Assembly (NCBI RefSeq): GCF_022539665.2
Contig: NC_081331.1
Span: 62,001 to 126,000, forward strand
Direction: 5' to 3'
Length of the DNA stretch: 64,000 nt
DNA from: Daphnia carinata
Lineage: Eukaryota > Arthropoda > Branchiopoda > Diplostraca > Daphniidae
Part shown: positions 14,079 through 26,610 of the stretch, piece after piece
Position numbering within the stretch: the stretch's first letter is position 1
How the letters are laid out: each line of letters opens with the position of its first letter
Notes under the pieces: model-generated
Seen by the model: only the letters and a program-made list of their open reading frames with translations
Databases searched by the model: none
What the model was told of the DNA's origin: nothing
Translations under genes and position numbers: made by a program

Positions 14079-15386
14079 ATGTGGATGGCCTCGATGGACT
14101 ATCATAGGCCTCACCTATATAAAGACGGTCATCTCATCCAGTCGGATCAACATTGGCTGTCAACTGGCCATCGAGTCCAGTCCTCAACTTCCTTCAGTGC
14201 TCCCCTTCTATTTCTCCAGTTTGTTCTTGAACATTTCGGACATTTTTCGAAGATGACGTGCATCCCGTGCAACACACAAAGTGAGAAGATCTTCCGGCCG
14301 TGGGATTCCGATTGCGGGGCCCGCAACAAAACGCCGCCCGTCCTCTTGAAGGAGGAACAACACGACCGGCTCTTGGTTGTCAGCTCTCCGGAGTCATCGC
14401 CTTTACCTTCCGGTGCATCGTCTTCATCCGGATCTTCGTCATGCGATGAATCGGAAGCCACGTCCAGCTTCCATCGGATGGATTTCTCATCGCCATCGGC
14501 TCACTCGGCTCTCCAGCAGGCCTATTCGGCCCACATGATGTCATTGGGCCAACATCATTTGCCATCGTCGCCTTACCTTTCGGCCCTCCCCGGATGGATT
14601 CCGACCGATTCGTTCCATCATTTGCACGGACAACAGCCACATCATCATTTACTCGGGCACGGCTTGCAGCCGGAAGCTGCTCCGTCCATGGAGCGATTCC
14701 TGGCATCGTTGGAAGCCTCTCCCGAAGCATTACATCCGAGCCGTTTGGCCGCCTTGGGTATGGGCCCCAATGAGATCGGAGAGCTGTACCAATTGGCCGG
14801 ATTCAAGCCTTTGATTCAACACCACTATCCGTCGGCTGTCGGTGCCAACATGGTGTCCTCTTCTCATCACAATCCGTCGGGCAAGAAGCAGCGGCCCAAG
14901 CGGTTCCGATGCCCGCACTGCCAAGTCGCCTTCAGCAACAACGGACAACTCAAAGGACACGTTCGCAGTCACACAGGTAATAATTCATAGCTCTTATTCA
15001 TAAACCTCATTTCGATTGATATTAACGTTTCATTTCTTTTTTGAAAAAAAGGTGAAAGACCATTCAAATGCGACGAAGAATCCTGCGGAAAGACGTTCAC
15101 TCGCAACGAAGAATTGACCCGACACAAGAGGATCCACACCGGATTGAGGCCTTTCTCTTGCGCCGTCTGCTCCAAACGTTTCGGCCGTCGGGATCACCTG
15201 AAAAAGCACAGCCGCATCCACCAACGGCCGGCCCATTCGGCCGCGCAGCACGGCCTCAACACGAGCAGTTGCAGTCAGGATCATTCGCCACATCATCCGT
15301 ACCATTACGGAGGACTTCAACAGCCTTCATCGGCCGGATCTCTTCCATCATCGGGCAGTAGCCATTCGACCTTTTGCTTCCAGTGA
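14079..15386 (+). CDS. hkb: Huckebein-like C2H2 zinc-finger transcriptional repressor
   Basis: There are two exons, 14079-14976 and 15052-15386 (75-nt intron, phase 1), giving about 410 residues. Three C2H2 fingers lie at about residues 276-298, 304-330 and 334-356, joined by T-G-E-R-P and T-G-L-R-P linkers. Finger 1 carries S-N-N-G-Q-L-K-G-H, finger 2 T-R-N-E-E-L-T-R-H and finger 3 G-R-R-D-H-L-K-K-H; these helices are, as I recall them, the huckebein signature. An F-R-P-W tetrapeptide at residues 72-75 matches the Groucho co-repressor motif known from Drosophila Huckebein. The rest is Ser/His/Pro-rich and presumably disordered. The intron splits the linker between fingers 1 and 2. The start is uncertain: the frame is open from an ATG at 13983, but that extension is a Pro/Phe-rich translation of a pyrimidine tract, so I prefer M at 14079 (or 14094). 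In flies the protein represses target genes at the embryonic termini and in neural lineages. Confidence 0.88.
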
Positions 15387-18300
15387 TCGTTTTATTATTT
15401 GTGTCTTCACTCCTTCCTCGTTGACTCATTTGACGATGTTAATATTATACCTCAACAAACATATTTGTTTATAAATTATCGTGTACATTGAGATTGTATG
15501 GATGTTTCAAAATGATTTTTGCTCAAGGAAATGCATCAAATAACAAACCAAATCGAATCGACTTACGTTTCATTTATGGACTGTAGAGTCTACGTAAACC
15601 GGTTGGGGCATGAAGAAACTCTGCGACGACAATTGGCAAATAACAAAGTGAACCACCCGCTGCTCTGTGAACGGATGGGTCTACAAAAAAGACGTTGATG
15701 ACACACATAAGCGAGATTGAAAAAGGGCCGAGGTAAAAATGTTGGACGTTTTATGTAGGCGGAAGACGAAGGCCATTACGGCCCCCGATGACACGACATC
15801 GGCCGTCAAGCTTGGACAGACACTTACGGACGTGGAAGTGGATCGTAAAGATCACAATGGCACAATGCACCGACAAAACAGCAGGTGATCTCACACCCAC
15901 TCTGACTTTTGTACACATACGCATCGATATCGTACAGAGTATTAAGCAAAGTGTGACCTAAATGTGTCTGTAGGCTTTTTAGTTTGTATGTTGTAGGTTT
16001 TATTTTAAATGAAAAGAACCAGCTTACGTGAGTTGTTCATGTTTAAAGTATAAGCATTCAGCAGGTAGATGTCACGGATGAAGTTGGATTACAAATGCTG
16101 GTGACGTCGGTTCTAATTGAAACATGTAGGCCTATACGTGAATCAAATGGATCGGTGTACGCCTAGTGCATTTGCAATGACGTAACGATTACATAGTTGC
16201 CATTTCGTGTGTCTATAGCTAAAGTCTAGTGTTGGAATGTACATCTATATTTTGAAAGTGCTGTTTGCATTTGCTTTTAAAAGGAGGCAGGTGAACTAGC
16301 CCCTCAAATGCAGAAAAATCAAAGAGGCTGACAATCTCTGCCACTCGAGCCTTGAATGGCAATTGAACGTACAGCCAACAGGAGCAACCCATGCCAGACA
16401 AGAGGCTCTCCATTATATAAAAAGACGGGACAAAGTGAAAAGAAGAGAGTCAAAAATGAAAATATATATCGAGCCCGTCGTAGAATAGATTCCGGTATCA
16501 ATAGAAGGGTCCCCCTTCGTTGGTTGTACATCTCGCCATCGCTCATCGTCCATGCCAAAGTGATACTCCTTGTTTGTCCTATGGACGTTTGTTAGTGGTG
16601 CCCCTGCCATATAAGGCAATGGTAGCCAGGTCTAATTAAAAGGTGCGACACCCTTGAAGAGCCTCTTCTGAGGCCTCCCTTTTTTTGCAAAAAATAAGAA
16701 AATGCAAAAGAATAAAAAGACGGTGGGGGGAGGCAAATAAGAGAAGATGGAAGAAAGCGAGAAGGATAAATGTCTTTTCAATCTGACAGGACGAGAGCCT
16801 CCCGCTGTGAGCGAGAGGGCGTACCTGAGGGACAATTCTTCCTCCTCTTCTTTTTCATGGCTTTACCTTTTTTTCCCTAATTCTTTTCTTTTGCAGTGTA
16901 CATTTTCATTCAACCTGCCAATGTTAAAGTCTAGTGTCCAGCAAACAAGCATCTACCTTTATAAAACTATTTGAAGGTAAAAAAATGGAGAAGCCAACTG
17001 GCCAAATAGATTCTGAACATTTCGGCCTCACTGTTGTATTCTTCTATTCCATCTCTACAACAACTAAATACTTAGATATATAGGCCCAAGGATATGTACA
17101 CAAGATGGCTCATTCGATTGACTCTGGCCATTTTAGCTTTTGCATAGGCGTGTTGCAAGCGCAGGCATGTCGATGTAAAGCTCAATTTCTACAACTATAA
17201 TATTAGAAGAAGAACTAGCTTATATAGGTAAAACAAGAAAAGGTAGAAGGCGGCACGTCCAGACAGAGCGAATCAACTGGGGAATGAAAACAATCGCAAA
17301 TCTACCTCGACCGCCTCCCCGGAGGAATCGACTTTGCTATTGAACAAGAAAAGCGCAAATCCGGACTGACTAGACGACATCTAATTAAACGACTATATAT
17401 AGTGTCTGCATGCCTTTTCTTTTCCCCTGATCCAACGTGGTCGATGGGAGAAAGCAATTGGTTCTTCTTTGTTTTGGTGCTGTCGCCAAACATCTTCCCC
17501 TCGCATTTCTCTTCACGCCTTTGATGAAACGATGGAAAACCGCGAGAGAACAAGACTTTTCTCCCTCTCCTATTTATTACATGGACGGGGAATAAGTAAA
17601 ACAACGCAAGTATAAACAGAAGAGTCTCCATGCCCAACACGACGTACGTGCAATCCCGAATTTCAGGGCGACAGAAGCATCGAAAATGCTAAAGAAAAAG
17701 ATGGGTCGTCGTGCGTTTTTGTATATATTATACATACGCTTCACATGGACTTAACATTTCGGCCACACTGATGAGCTGAAGAGATTTGAAGATAAGAAAC
17801 TAAAAAAAATGAAAAGATGCGAGTCAAAAGACAAGATGATCCGGCCCCCCAGCATCGGCTCATTTAGTCGGCACTCTTTTAATTTAAAAAAGAAGAAAAA
17901 AATAAAAACTGTTGCTGTTGTGCTGTCCTTATCTGCAAAGCACCGAAAAAATCTGAATACGAGTTTATCTTTTCGCCCATATAATGCGTGATGCAGCGTG
18001 TAAAAGCGGGCCGTCTATTTCATCGCATTCGATACGCCGCATTTTCATCATGTGGCCGGTGCAAAGAGGCGACACTTATCTTTTTTCCTCAACTTGTCTT
18101 TTTATAAGCCTCACTTTTTTTTTCTTATCCAAAATGTTCCATCTCTCTCATTCCGTTGCCGGCCAATACAATGCGGCGCTGTCCAACAGCGCAGATTTAG
18201 GCGCTGTGCCCATGTAGCGCGCACCCAAACATCTTGGCTGCTGCCTCGTTCTATCTCAAAAGGAGAGAGAGGATGGCTAATTATGTATTCAAGCGAGAGG

Positions 18301-21300
18301 AAGAGCCACACGGGTGATATCCAATTAAAAACGCCGGCTAGTAGGAAAAATAAATGGCCAGAGACCGCACAACTAGCGACGCCAATTCAAACAACATCAC
18401 ATGAAAAGAACGAAGGTGGGCGCAATATTCTTTCAAAATTATATATACGTGCGACATCTTATTTGAATTGGCGCTCTATCGTGTATATGCCTTGTCTAGT
18501 CAGCGCCCTCCCCTGCGCAATGCGTTCGATGACTCCCGGTGTTTCGAAAAAAAACTTTTGAAAATTTTCATTTGATCTTGTCCGACCCTCATAAACGGTC
18601 ACTTCATGTTGCCTCTTCTATTTTACGTATAAATAGTTTTTTTATTTGAATAGCAGCAGCGCATCAGTCTATTATCAGTCTCGTGAATAGACTGAAACGT
18701 CTGGGAGGTGTTGCATCCCCTTTCGTTTCGGTCGGTCCGAAAAAAAGGGAGAAGATGACACCAGTAGAAAAAATATTATTTTGTAGAAATGCAGCAGGTA
18801 TAAAAACGGTGGTGGATTGAAGAGAAGGGCGGCATTGTGTGAGACTATTTCGTTTTTCTCCACGCTTGTCAACTTGCGATGACAAAAAATGGGAATTACG
18901 AGCGAAAGGCCCAATGCGAAAGTTTGTTCATTAGACGATGCACTTGTCCCACCTTGCCCTCGGCATGCATTAAAAACGAATATTACAAACAGAATTGAGC
19001 GATGAAAAACGATCGTGTCTCAGCATTTCATCAATTCTGACTTTTGCAAGTTTCGTGTGACAGTGGAATGTTTTCGTTTGAATACTCGTTGGCCTGGACA
19101 GCAACGGCCATCTTGTCCAATTCCGAGAAAATAGAAGGGGCTGGGTCCGAATGTCGGAGCAAATGAGACCAAACAAAGAAAGAGAGAGAGGCCGAATGGA
19201 TTGCTTTTGTTTCAAAACGTTTTGTTATCCCTACCTGTCTTTTTTTTACTCGCACCCATATACGCCCTCGGATTTTGATGTTCAGGTGAAATTCTTGGCG
19301 TATCCAAAATAGCTCAACTTGTTTTAAAGTCAAATGCCATTTGAGATAATGTTTTTTTTCGCTCGAGTTCGTTCCCTTTGATACTAAATTTTAATACTTA
19401 AATTTATAGACTTACGTTCGTACACCTGTCCTTCAGAATAATATTTTAGTCGGCTCCCTTGTACAACAATGTTTGTGTAGATGGTTTGAGTCGGCGATTT
19501 ATGTTCAACTTCGTAAGCGGATTACATTTGTTGTGTTTGTTTAGATTCGAACCCACGTTCAGCTGCGAGAACATGTTGACTCTGCCGAGTTAGTCCTACA
19601 CCATAGGCAAAAGTGACTTGTTTATGCAGTGCCAGTAGATTCAGTTGAACTGAGCTGCTTGTTTTGTGTGATTCGGAATGGTATATAAAAAGAGGGGGGC
19701 CACTTGTAGTGGACAACAAAGATTACAGAAGCCTTTCTTTATCGATGTATTTATGGTCTATTTTTCTGAATTGTTTGCTTTTTTTCAGCTTGTTGATGTA
19801 CCTAGTTGCGTCTCCGTGTCTATGTATAAATACACTGTTTAGAGTGTGAATCGAAAACGAAGAAATGATGGCCAAGAATCAACATGAAAAGAAAGAGGCA
19901 ATGGGGATAGTTTTTTTCATAAGAAATGGTGCCGGCTCTACCGAGTCAAAAATAAAAAACGACCATCTGTTGAGTATCATCAGCAGGTTCTTCATTTCTC
20001 ATCGCCGCTGTCTATTTCAGTTTTCTATGGAATCTAAATCAACGGCCGAAAGTACTAAAGGCAAACATCCAAAAAAAGTGAAATAGAAAGAAACAGCGTT
20101 TATGAATATCAAAATGTTATTTATACTGGAGAATCACAGAGTCGACTGCAAACGGCGCGGCCGGCAGCTCCACCCAATGCGTATTATAAACCACGAAGAT
20201 GTTGTGTCCCTTTTGTATGTATCCTGGCGCCGTTTTAATTCTTTTTATTGTTTATTATTGATTTTTTGTTAACCAGCTAAAGGTCAACTGTCTGCCACCG
20301 GATTTGAACCGTCTCAGACAGCCTTCTAACTCATTAAGCACAAAAGAGTCAAACCGCTCGCGACGTTCGACCTGACCTTTTTTACTTTCATCATTTCCCC
20401 ACCGACTTCGATGGGCCTTTTATTCAAGTCGATCAGAAGCTTTATATTGTCCATTTTGTGCTGGACGTATTGTTTGTCGATGGGCCTGTACTTCCCCCCG
20501 ATGGATCTAAAAGTCATTTGGGATATGTAAGGTGATCACTGCATTATAAAGCGAGGATATAAAGAATTGGGTGGTGTAAACATTGGGGATTACTTCAGAC
20601 AATAGGTGTCTAGACACGTAGAGGCATGTATTTTTTTTAAACAAGAAAAGCTACGTGCAAAAACGGAGGGAAATGCATCGTCACGTTGTATTCCGATCGT
20701 CTCGTTGATGAACGTTTTCAGCTCGTAACAGGTAAGAAGCAATTGCACAGGCTATCGTGATGTACCTACAAATAAGAAGTACTGTCTCTCTCTTTCTCTA
20801 ACAATAGGATTAGATGGAGGATCTATTTCTGATTTGTCTAGACTGATCAATTGACCTGCGAGTTGTAGGGAAACAAAAGAACATCCATCCCAGGAGATGG
20901 TCTTCCATTGGCCAGCACTTGTCCTCCACGCAAGTGCAAACTGTGCCGATGTGCTTTGATTTTGCTTTACAGCCTATTCTACTTCATCACAGTGCCATAG
21001 ATGCACGCCATATTTCATTAACTCGGAGGTATTTCGGAATGTTGGGCTGATTGTTGTTTGTGGCTTTGTACATACACTTTGTATTGGGCCTTGGCAGATA
21101 ACGGTAGCACTATATAGCCCCGCTTTTTGTGAGCCCCTTTCTTCCGGATGAGAGAAGAAGATTCGATGTGGATCATTTGCTTTTTCTCATTAAACGGCAC
21201 GCGGCTTCTTCTGCTCAGGTCATAAACTTATCGAGTACACATGCCTTGCTGCTGCCGAGTACTCCAGGTATATGGCCCCGGTTGGGCCAATATCGTCAAA

Positions 21301-22166
21301 GGTACGAGCCTTCAAAGGGGTTTGCAGGAGGTGCTGCTGGTGGTTGTACGACAAACGACTTGGCACACCTATTTTTCGAGCCAAATAGAACCTCGGTAGC
21401 AACTCGAATAAGGAAGGGACCTTGTTTGGCCTCTCGCTCCATCATAAAACCATAAAAAAAAGGGGAACATTTAGAAAATCGAAATGCAAAAGGCAAAGGA
21501 AGAATAATAATAATAAAAAAAAGGGACGAAAAAGAGAACGGCTGTGCTTCATCATCATACTCCATCGACCTGGCACCATATACCTCTATCAGCCCGTATC
21601 AATAATAATCATAAAAGAACACCGATATATACAGAGCTTCTATTGTATCTAAACCCTTTTCCCCTCATCAATGGCATCGTCACTATTGACAACGGCAATA
21701 CACGAAAAGGTCAGAAAAAAATACGACAACAATGCTAATATGTTATTGTAACAAGCAGTAGCTCAAATAAACTAGTCGAAGCTATTTTTTTTCCCCCCTT
21801 TTTTTGTGTCAGTAGACGAGTCACTTCCAGTAGCTTGAACGTGGACACAAGAGCCGGCACTATCCTCCATGATGGGATTACACACATCCGCGCCCACATT
21901 TTGGGGTCGGTGCGTCCCGCTACTGAATGTGCAAAAACATCATCCATGCATTATCAATTCATTCACAGAAATGACAGGGACAAATGATTAGTTTTTTTCT
22001 TCTTTACTTTTTCCCACTCGGTGTTGTATTTTTCTTCTTCACTATACGCTTTTAGTAACGCATGAAAAATAACAAAAAGGTAAACAGGGGTTGAATACAA
22101 GGGGAGGTTAAGAAAAGAGGTTCAATTCGGACGGCGATCATTTCTTCATTCCGTTTCTTCCACTCA
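15387..22166. other. Gene-poor interval between hkb and Zwilch
   Basis: I see no supportable coding gene. Small overlapping frames on both strands have no recognisable domains or consistent splice structure. The interval includes the hkb 3' untranslated region at its start, the Zwilch 3' untranslated region at its end, and two degenerate tRNA-like segments near 19543-19603 and 20285-20340. Confidence 0.5.
19543..19603 (-). pseudogene. Degenerate tRNA-like / SINE-head-like element
   Basis: Read on the minus strand, the segment has an A-box-like TGGTGTAGGACTAACTCGG followed about 35 nt later by a good B box, GGGTTCGAATCT, at 19543-19554. It then runs into A-rich sequence (aaacaaacacaacaaatg). 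The T stem and anticodon stem do not pair properly and no acceptor stem is seen, so this is not a functional tRNA. A tRNA-derived SINE head or a decayed tRNA copy would fit. Confidence 0.35.
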
Positions 22167-24786
22167 TCAGCCGAGCAACGTATCACTTTTGGAGAGATAG
22201 CGCTCGACATTGAAACGCCGCTCGCCAACAGTCTCCTCGTCACCTATTTCAAACATGGGCGCAGATATAAGTAACCAAACCACCAAAATAAAGCAAAGAA
22301 ATTCATGGCTGAGATGATGGCAATAAGACTTGTTTCACCGTCTCTATTTATCATCTAGATCATGATCCTATGTACCTGCCGATGAAGCGTCGAGAAGGTT
22401 GCTGGCCGTCAGTTGACAAGCCAATTTGACCGGATGGCAATCAGCCGTTGAAGCGAATTCCACCCGCCATTTCTCCACCGATGAGCCGCTCCTGCACAAA
22501 CAAAACAATTGGATTTACAACCAAATTCAAAGCTGAATGGTAAACCCTTTTTTTTTTAAAGCCGCTTGTTTCTAAGACAAGCATATACTGTCGTGATCTT
22601 ATCTCGTTTTTTCTTCTTCTTCTTTAAATAAATCTTGTTATTATTCTTACTCTTGACGCTGGAAAAAGCCTTTTAGCAGACAAACGCCCAGCTGAAAAGA
22701 GAATTCTCGTCCGAGGTTATCAGGATCGCGAAAGTGTTCCAGTAGAGGAGTGACGACATCGCGAAGAGCCAAGTGAGGTAGCTGGAGTACCCTGTGGCAC
22801 AAAGCAACAACCTCAACAGCCGATTGGATTGAGATTAGGCAGTTCAGTTGATCGATGAAAGAGGTGCCATCTTGTGGTAAAAACATGGAGATGACGCGCT
22901 CGGCTACCAGATTATTGCCTGTATGCAATTGTCGATAAATTTTTTGTTGATAACAGCGTTTTTAATCAAGGCCAGCTTACCACTAAAGATGTAGAGGTAA
23001 TCGCGTTTCAACTTCTCGATGCCCATTTCGATGAGGAGAGAAACAGGTTCCATACCGTTCAACTGAGGAGGTGCATCGTTCTGACGCAACATTTTCCCAA
23101 ATTTCGTAGGATTGTCGAAAAATACCTGGTAAAATTCAAGTTAATATGATGATAAACGATATTTTTTAGTAATTACAAAACAATACCATTGGATGATCCG
23201 TTTTCGCGCGCTGTAATGTGTACTGCAAACTTTGGCACAAGTCGTTGAAACTGCTGCAGTTCTCTACAATGAGGTTTCAAGAACAATCAACAAAAACAAC
23301 TGATAGACCTAAGTTTTTGATCTTACGTGATAGTAATTCCCACAAGTGATCTATGAAATCCATCGGTGTCCGCTTGTAAATCAGCTGTTCGTCGTAAAGT
23401 TCCTCGAATTCAATTTTTTCTATGAAATAATATTGCTTTTAGTTTGAACTACAAAAACATCGGACTGAACGTATTCACAGGGATTCATTGGTCGTCCCAA
23501 GGCACCGAGACTCAAGCAATTACCTTTCAATTGGTAGGTATCGTCTTTGCAAAATGCTGCAATTAATTTATCTATTTCTTCTCTTAATGTTTTCTGTGAT
23601 GCTTTGACAAACCAAACGATCTCGAGCGACTCCAATCCCTTGATCAAGTGCTGAAGGGTGTTCAATTGCCGCCAGATCTCATAGGCTCCGCTGCAGGTTT
23701 CGCCAGGTAATGGGCGGATGATCTGAATTGAGGTGGAAACAATTCATTACGTGAGCTAGAACATGTACCAATCAAACTGGTAAAACATTATTTGTTGATA
23801 ATATATAATGCTAGGAATTTTAAAATCTATTCCTTCATCTTACGACTTTAGCTTGCGAAGCTATGTGGGGGAGTTCAAGAACTTTTGTAGGATTCTTCCA
23901 AGAACACTCCAGTCTGACAAATGCCTCATTCGTATCTGTATCGGCATTGACATCAACTCCTCGATAGGCTTCGTACGTAGCAATCGCTCGCGTTGAAAAC
24001 TGTCATAAGCGATAAATGATGTTGATATTAATTCGTTTCAGATAAGAAATTTCTTCACCTCTCCAACATTTGTGAAGAAGGCCATTTCAGATTTCAAATG
24101 ATCCAACTGGATGGTAGGATTGGTTGCTGTGATGGGACCAGCTACTGTTATCTTGTAACGAATGAGCTCATTATTCCTTCCCCTCTCAATGCCCAAGACT
24201 GATGTTCTTTCCCCATCTTCAGCATCCGCCAAGCAGAAGACTGGCAAAGCAGATTGGAGAGAGAGATCTAAAATGAAATTAGATAGTATCCCTCTATGGA
24301 AAAAAAAGGGTAGGTAAAAACATAGGGAAAAACAAGAACTGTTAACATCAAGCTCTTAAATACCGGGCTTCAAAAGATGAAAATGGTTTGTAAATACAAG
24401 TTTTCAGCTCTGAATGATGGGAGGATTCCATTGATTCTTTCGAGTAGAAATCTTCGTCTTGTATTTTCAACATATCCAAATCAAATGGACATTCCAAAGG
24501 GGTTCCCACCATATCAACTTCTTGTTGCAACTGTAGAGGTTTGGTTTGTGTTTCTGGTTCTACTTTAGGACTGTTTAGTGAGGCAACATCTTTTTGTGTA
24601 GAGACCTATTTTTAATAGAAATATCGTTATGCTTAGCGTTCCTAATGAGAGAAAACCTTACGATTATACTTCTTTTGTCTTGTAAACAAAAAGGCATTCC
24701 TTCTTTCTTATTACTGAAAGGAAATCACTATGAATAGGAAGTTGTTGCAGTATCGTAGATTGGAATACAGGAGCAGGTAATTTCAT
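22167..24786 (-). CDS. Zwilch: Zwilch, subunit of the RZZ kinetochore complex
   Basis: I could assemble 11 exons with consistent phase: 24786-24670, 24605-24364, 24293-24059, 23999-23844, 23722-23524, 23419-23327, 23263-23187, 23125-22981, 22918-22651, 22491-22376 and 22243-22167. They total 1,725 nt, or 574 residues, against about 590 in human ZWILCH. Matches to the vertebrate family in order include L-P-V-F-C-L-A-D-A-E-D-G, F-V-R-L-E-C-S-W-K-N-P, Y-E-I-W-R-Q-L-N, R-T-P-M-D-F-I-D-H-L-W, V-S-L-L-I-E-M-G-I-E-K-L-K-R-D-Y and V-E-K-W-R-V-E-F. Zwilch joins ROD and ZW10 at unattached kinetochores, where the complex recruits dynein/dynactin through Spindly and supports the spindle checkpoint. The first intron uses donor GTATAA, forced because the stronger downstream GTAAGG lies past an in-frame stop. 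The N-terminus is shorter than in human, so an upstream exon is possible. Confidence 0.88.
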
Positions 24787-26536
24787 TTTACGACAATTAG
24801 CGTTTTTCGCGATATATGATTAAAATGTAATACAGAGACAATTTTGAATTTGAAATACGACGAATATTTCCAAGCACTTGCATAACGCACGAAACAATAA
24901 CACATTTGAAGTTTCGTTTGTCAACGAGTAATTTCTGGCGGGTAATCTTAGAACTACAAAGACAGATTGGTAGTATGTATTTTGTACATCGGGTTCTGCA
25001 ACTTGGTCGAACTGGCTGAAAAACTGAAAGATTTTGCCATTTAATCAGTGTAAAAATCTCGTACAATTCTCAAAGTGCAATTAATGATGTTATCATGAAA
25101 ACAAATTGGTAATTACGTTAGACTATCTTTTTGAAGGAACGAAGTTGTACAACCCAGTTAAATTTTCAAAAAATATCTTAAACTTCAGTGTTGCCATTTA
25201 AACTAAGCCAGTCTATCCTGTAAAATACAGAAAAAAAAAAGGCTGAAGAAGAAAAAACAGTTAACAAATAGACCCAAAGATAAAGGAAGATGTTATCAGC
25301 AGAAATTAAGATGCAGATTTTTTTTTTCATCTTCTGTTCAGTCTTAGAATGGACCCGGGGTTTGCTGTTTACGTAGCGTGGACGCCTAGAATATCTTCTA
25401 GGTTGAAATTTGAAACTCTTAAAAGCATTGAATGTCTAGAGCTATTCCCCATTGGTGAATTCATTCCACTTATTGACTAAAAATTAATTTGGTGATTTGC
25501 GAACTTAGGTGCCTGGCCAAAGATGTACAACTGTCAGTCTCAATCGACAGTATGTTACCTTTACGTAGCAGAACAGTTTTCATTTGGCTTTTTATCGCCT
25601 GCCACTCGTAATGCAACCTCATCGTTTAAGACATTACACAACAACAGTACCCAGCACCTATCAGTTAGTGGTTCGTTCTATCCGACATTGTGCTATGTAT
25701 AGGTCCCCCCATAATCGGTATTTCGGCCATGTACGGCTTTGATCCAGCGGAGCGAAGACAACTGAAGTACTGGACCATTATTTAATTCCATGGAGTGCCT
25801 TCTTTTATTCCTAGATGTCACCTTAAATGTAAATATATTTTAATTAATCACTTACATTCTTTTAAAACATGCATCATCATAAGATAAGTTTGTGTCGTTC
25901 AAAAGACATTCGACGTGTTTTGATTTTGGGCATTCCACATAAAGTATAAAACTATGGAATCGCACTGATTGCATCGGTTAAGAGATGTCGCTTTGAAAGC
26001 CCAACAAAAAGAACCCAAAACTAGCTTCAGGGCTCGTAATATACAGGAAGGAGAGCCGACGTTGAAATTGGCAGTGGAAGCCCCCAGAATCGTCCTTTCT
26101 CTCGAGTTGAACAGGTCACAGTCGATACGACTAAACGCAATTTGTTGCAGTAATTTTTTCGTGATTATCTATAACAATGATTTGTGTACACCAGAACTGT
26201 TGACTGTTTATGTATTTGTGATTTGTTCTCTTGGTAACACTTACATCTGTTATTTTCGTTTTCTTTTGTATTAGCTGTTTAATTTCAAACTTAGAACTCA
26301 TAAATATAAGTTATCAATTAAAAATTAAAAATAATAGCTTAATGTTAGTACGTGTTTATTTATTGAATGGAATAAGGTGGGATTTCTAAATAAAGAACGA
26401 AATACAAATTGGAATGTGACACATTTCCTGGTCTTTATTTGGCAACACCGTTCACTGTACCTCTCAGCTTGGACACGACTGGCGGCAAAAGAACGAACTA
26501 TTTCTTTTCTTTGGGAATAAGGCGGCCATTACCGCC
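24787..26536. other. Divergent intergenic region between Zwilch and the BET gene
   Basis: About 1.8 kb separates two divergently transcribed genes. An 89-codon frame at 24797-25066 (minus) abuts the Zwilch start region but has no recognised homology. Nothing else coding is visible. Both core promoters should lie here; I see no convincing TATA box for either. Confidence 0.45.
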
Positions 26537-26572
26537 ATGACGGTTGTGTCGTCGCCATTGCTTTGGTGTTAA
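26537..26572 (+). promoter_or_regulatory. Upstream open reading frame in the BET gene leader
   Basis: An ATG in good context (accgccATGa) opens an 11-codon frame ending in TAA at 26570-26572, 38 nt before the main start codon at 26611. If the transcript starts upstream of it, initiation here would reduce or regulate translation of the BET protein. Transcription start evidence is absent. Confidence 0.35.
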
Positions 26573-26610
26573 AAAACCCGAATTGGTTTCATTATTTATC
26601 CGGCCGTATC

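Noticed and set aside
14147-14972. Antisense frames opposite hkb (80-116 codons)
   Set aside because: Complementary to a well-supported coding exon; composition mirrors the sense strand.
20285-20340. Possible tRNA gene on the minus strand
   Set aside because: A B box is present, but only about ten bases separate it from a D-arm-like segment, so the anticodon arm is missing and no acceptor stem pairs.
24797-25066. 89-codon minus-strand frame next to the Zwilch start, containing V-D-K-R-N-F-K-C-V-I-V-S-C-V
   Set aside because: It is mildly protein-like, but I recognise no family and could not place splice sites joining it to Zwilch; more likely leader or chance sequence.
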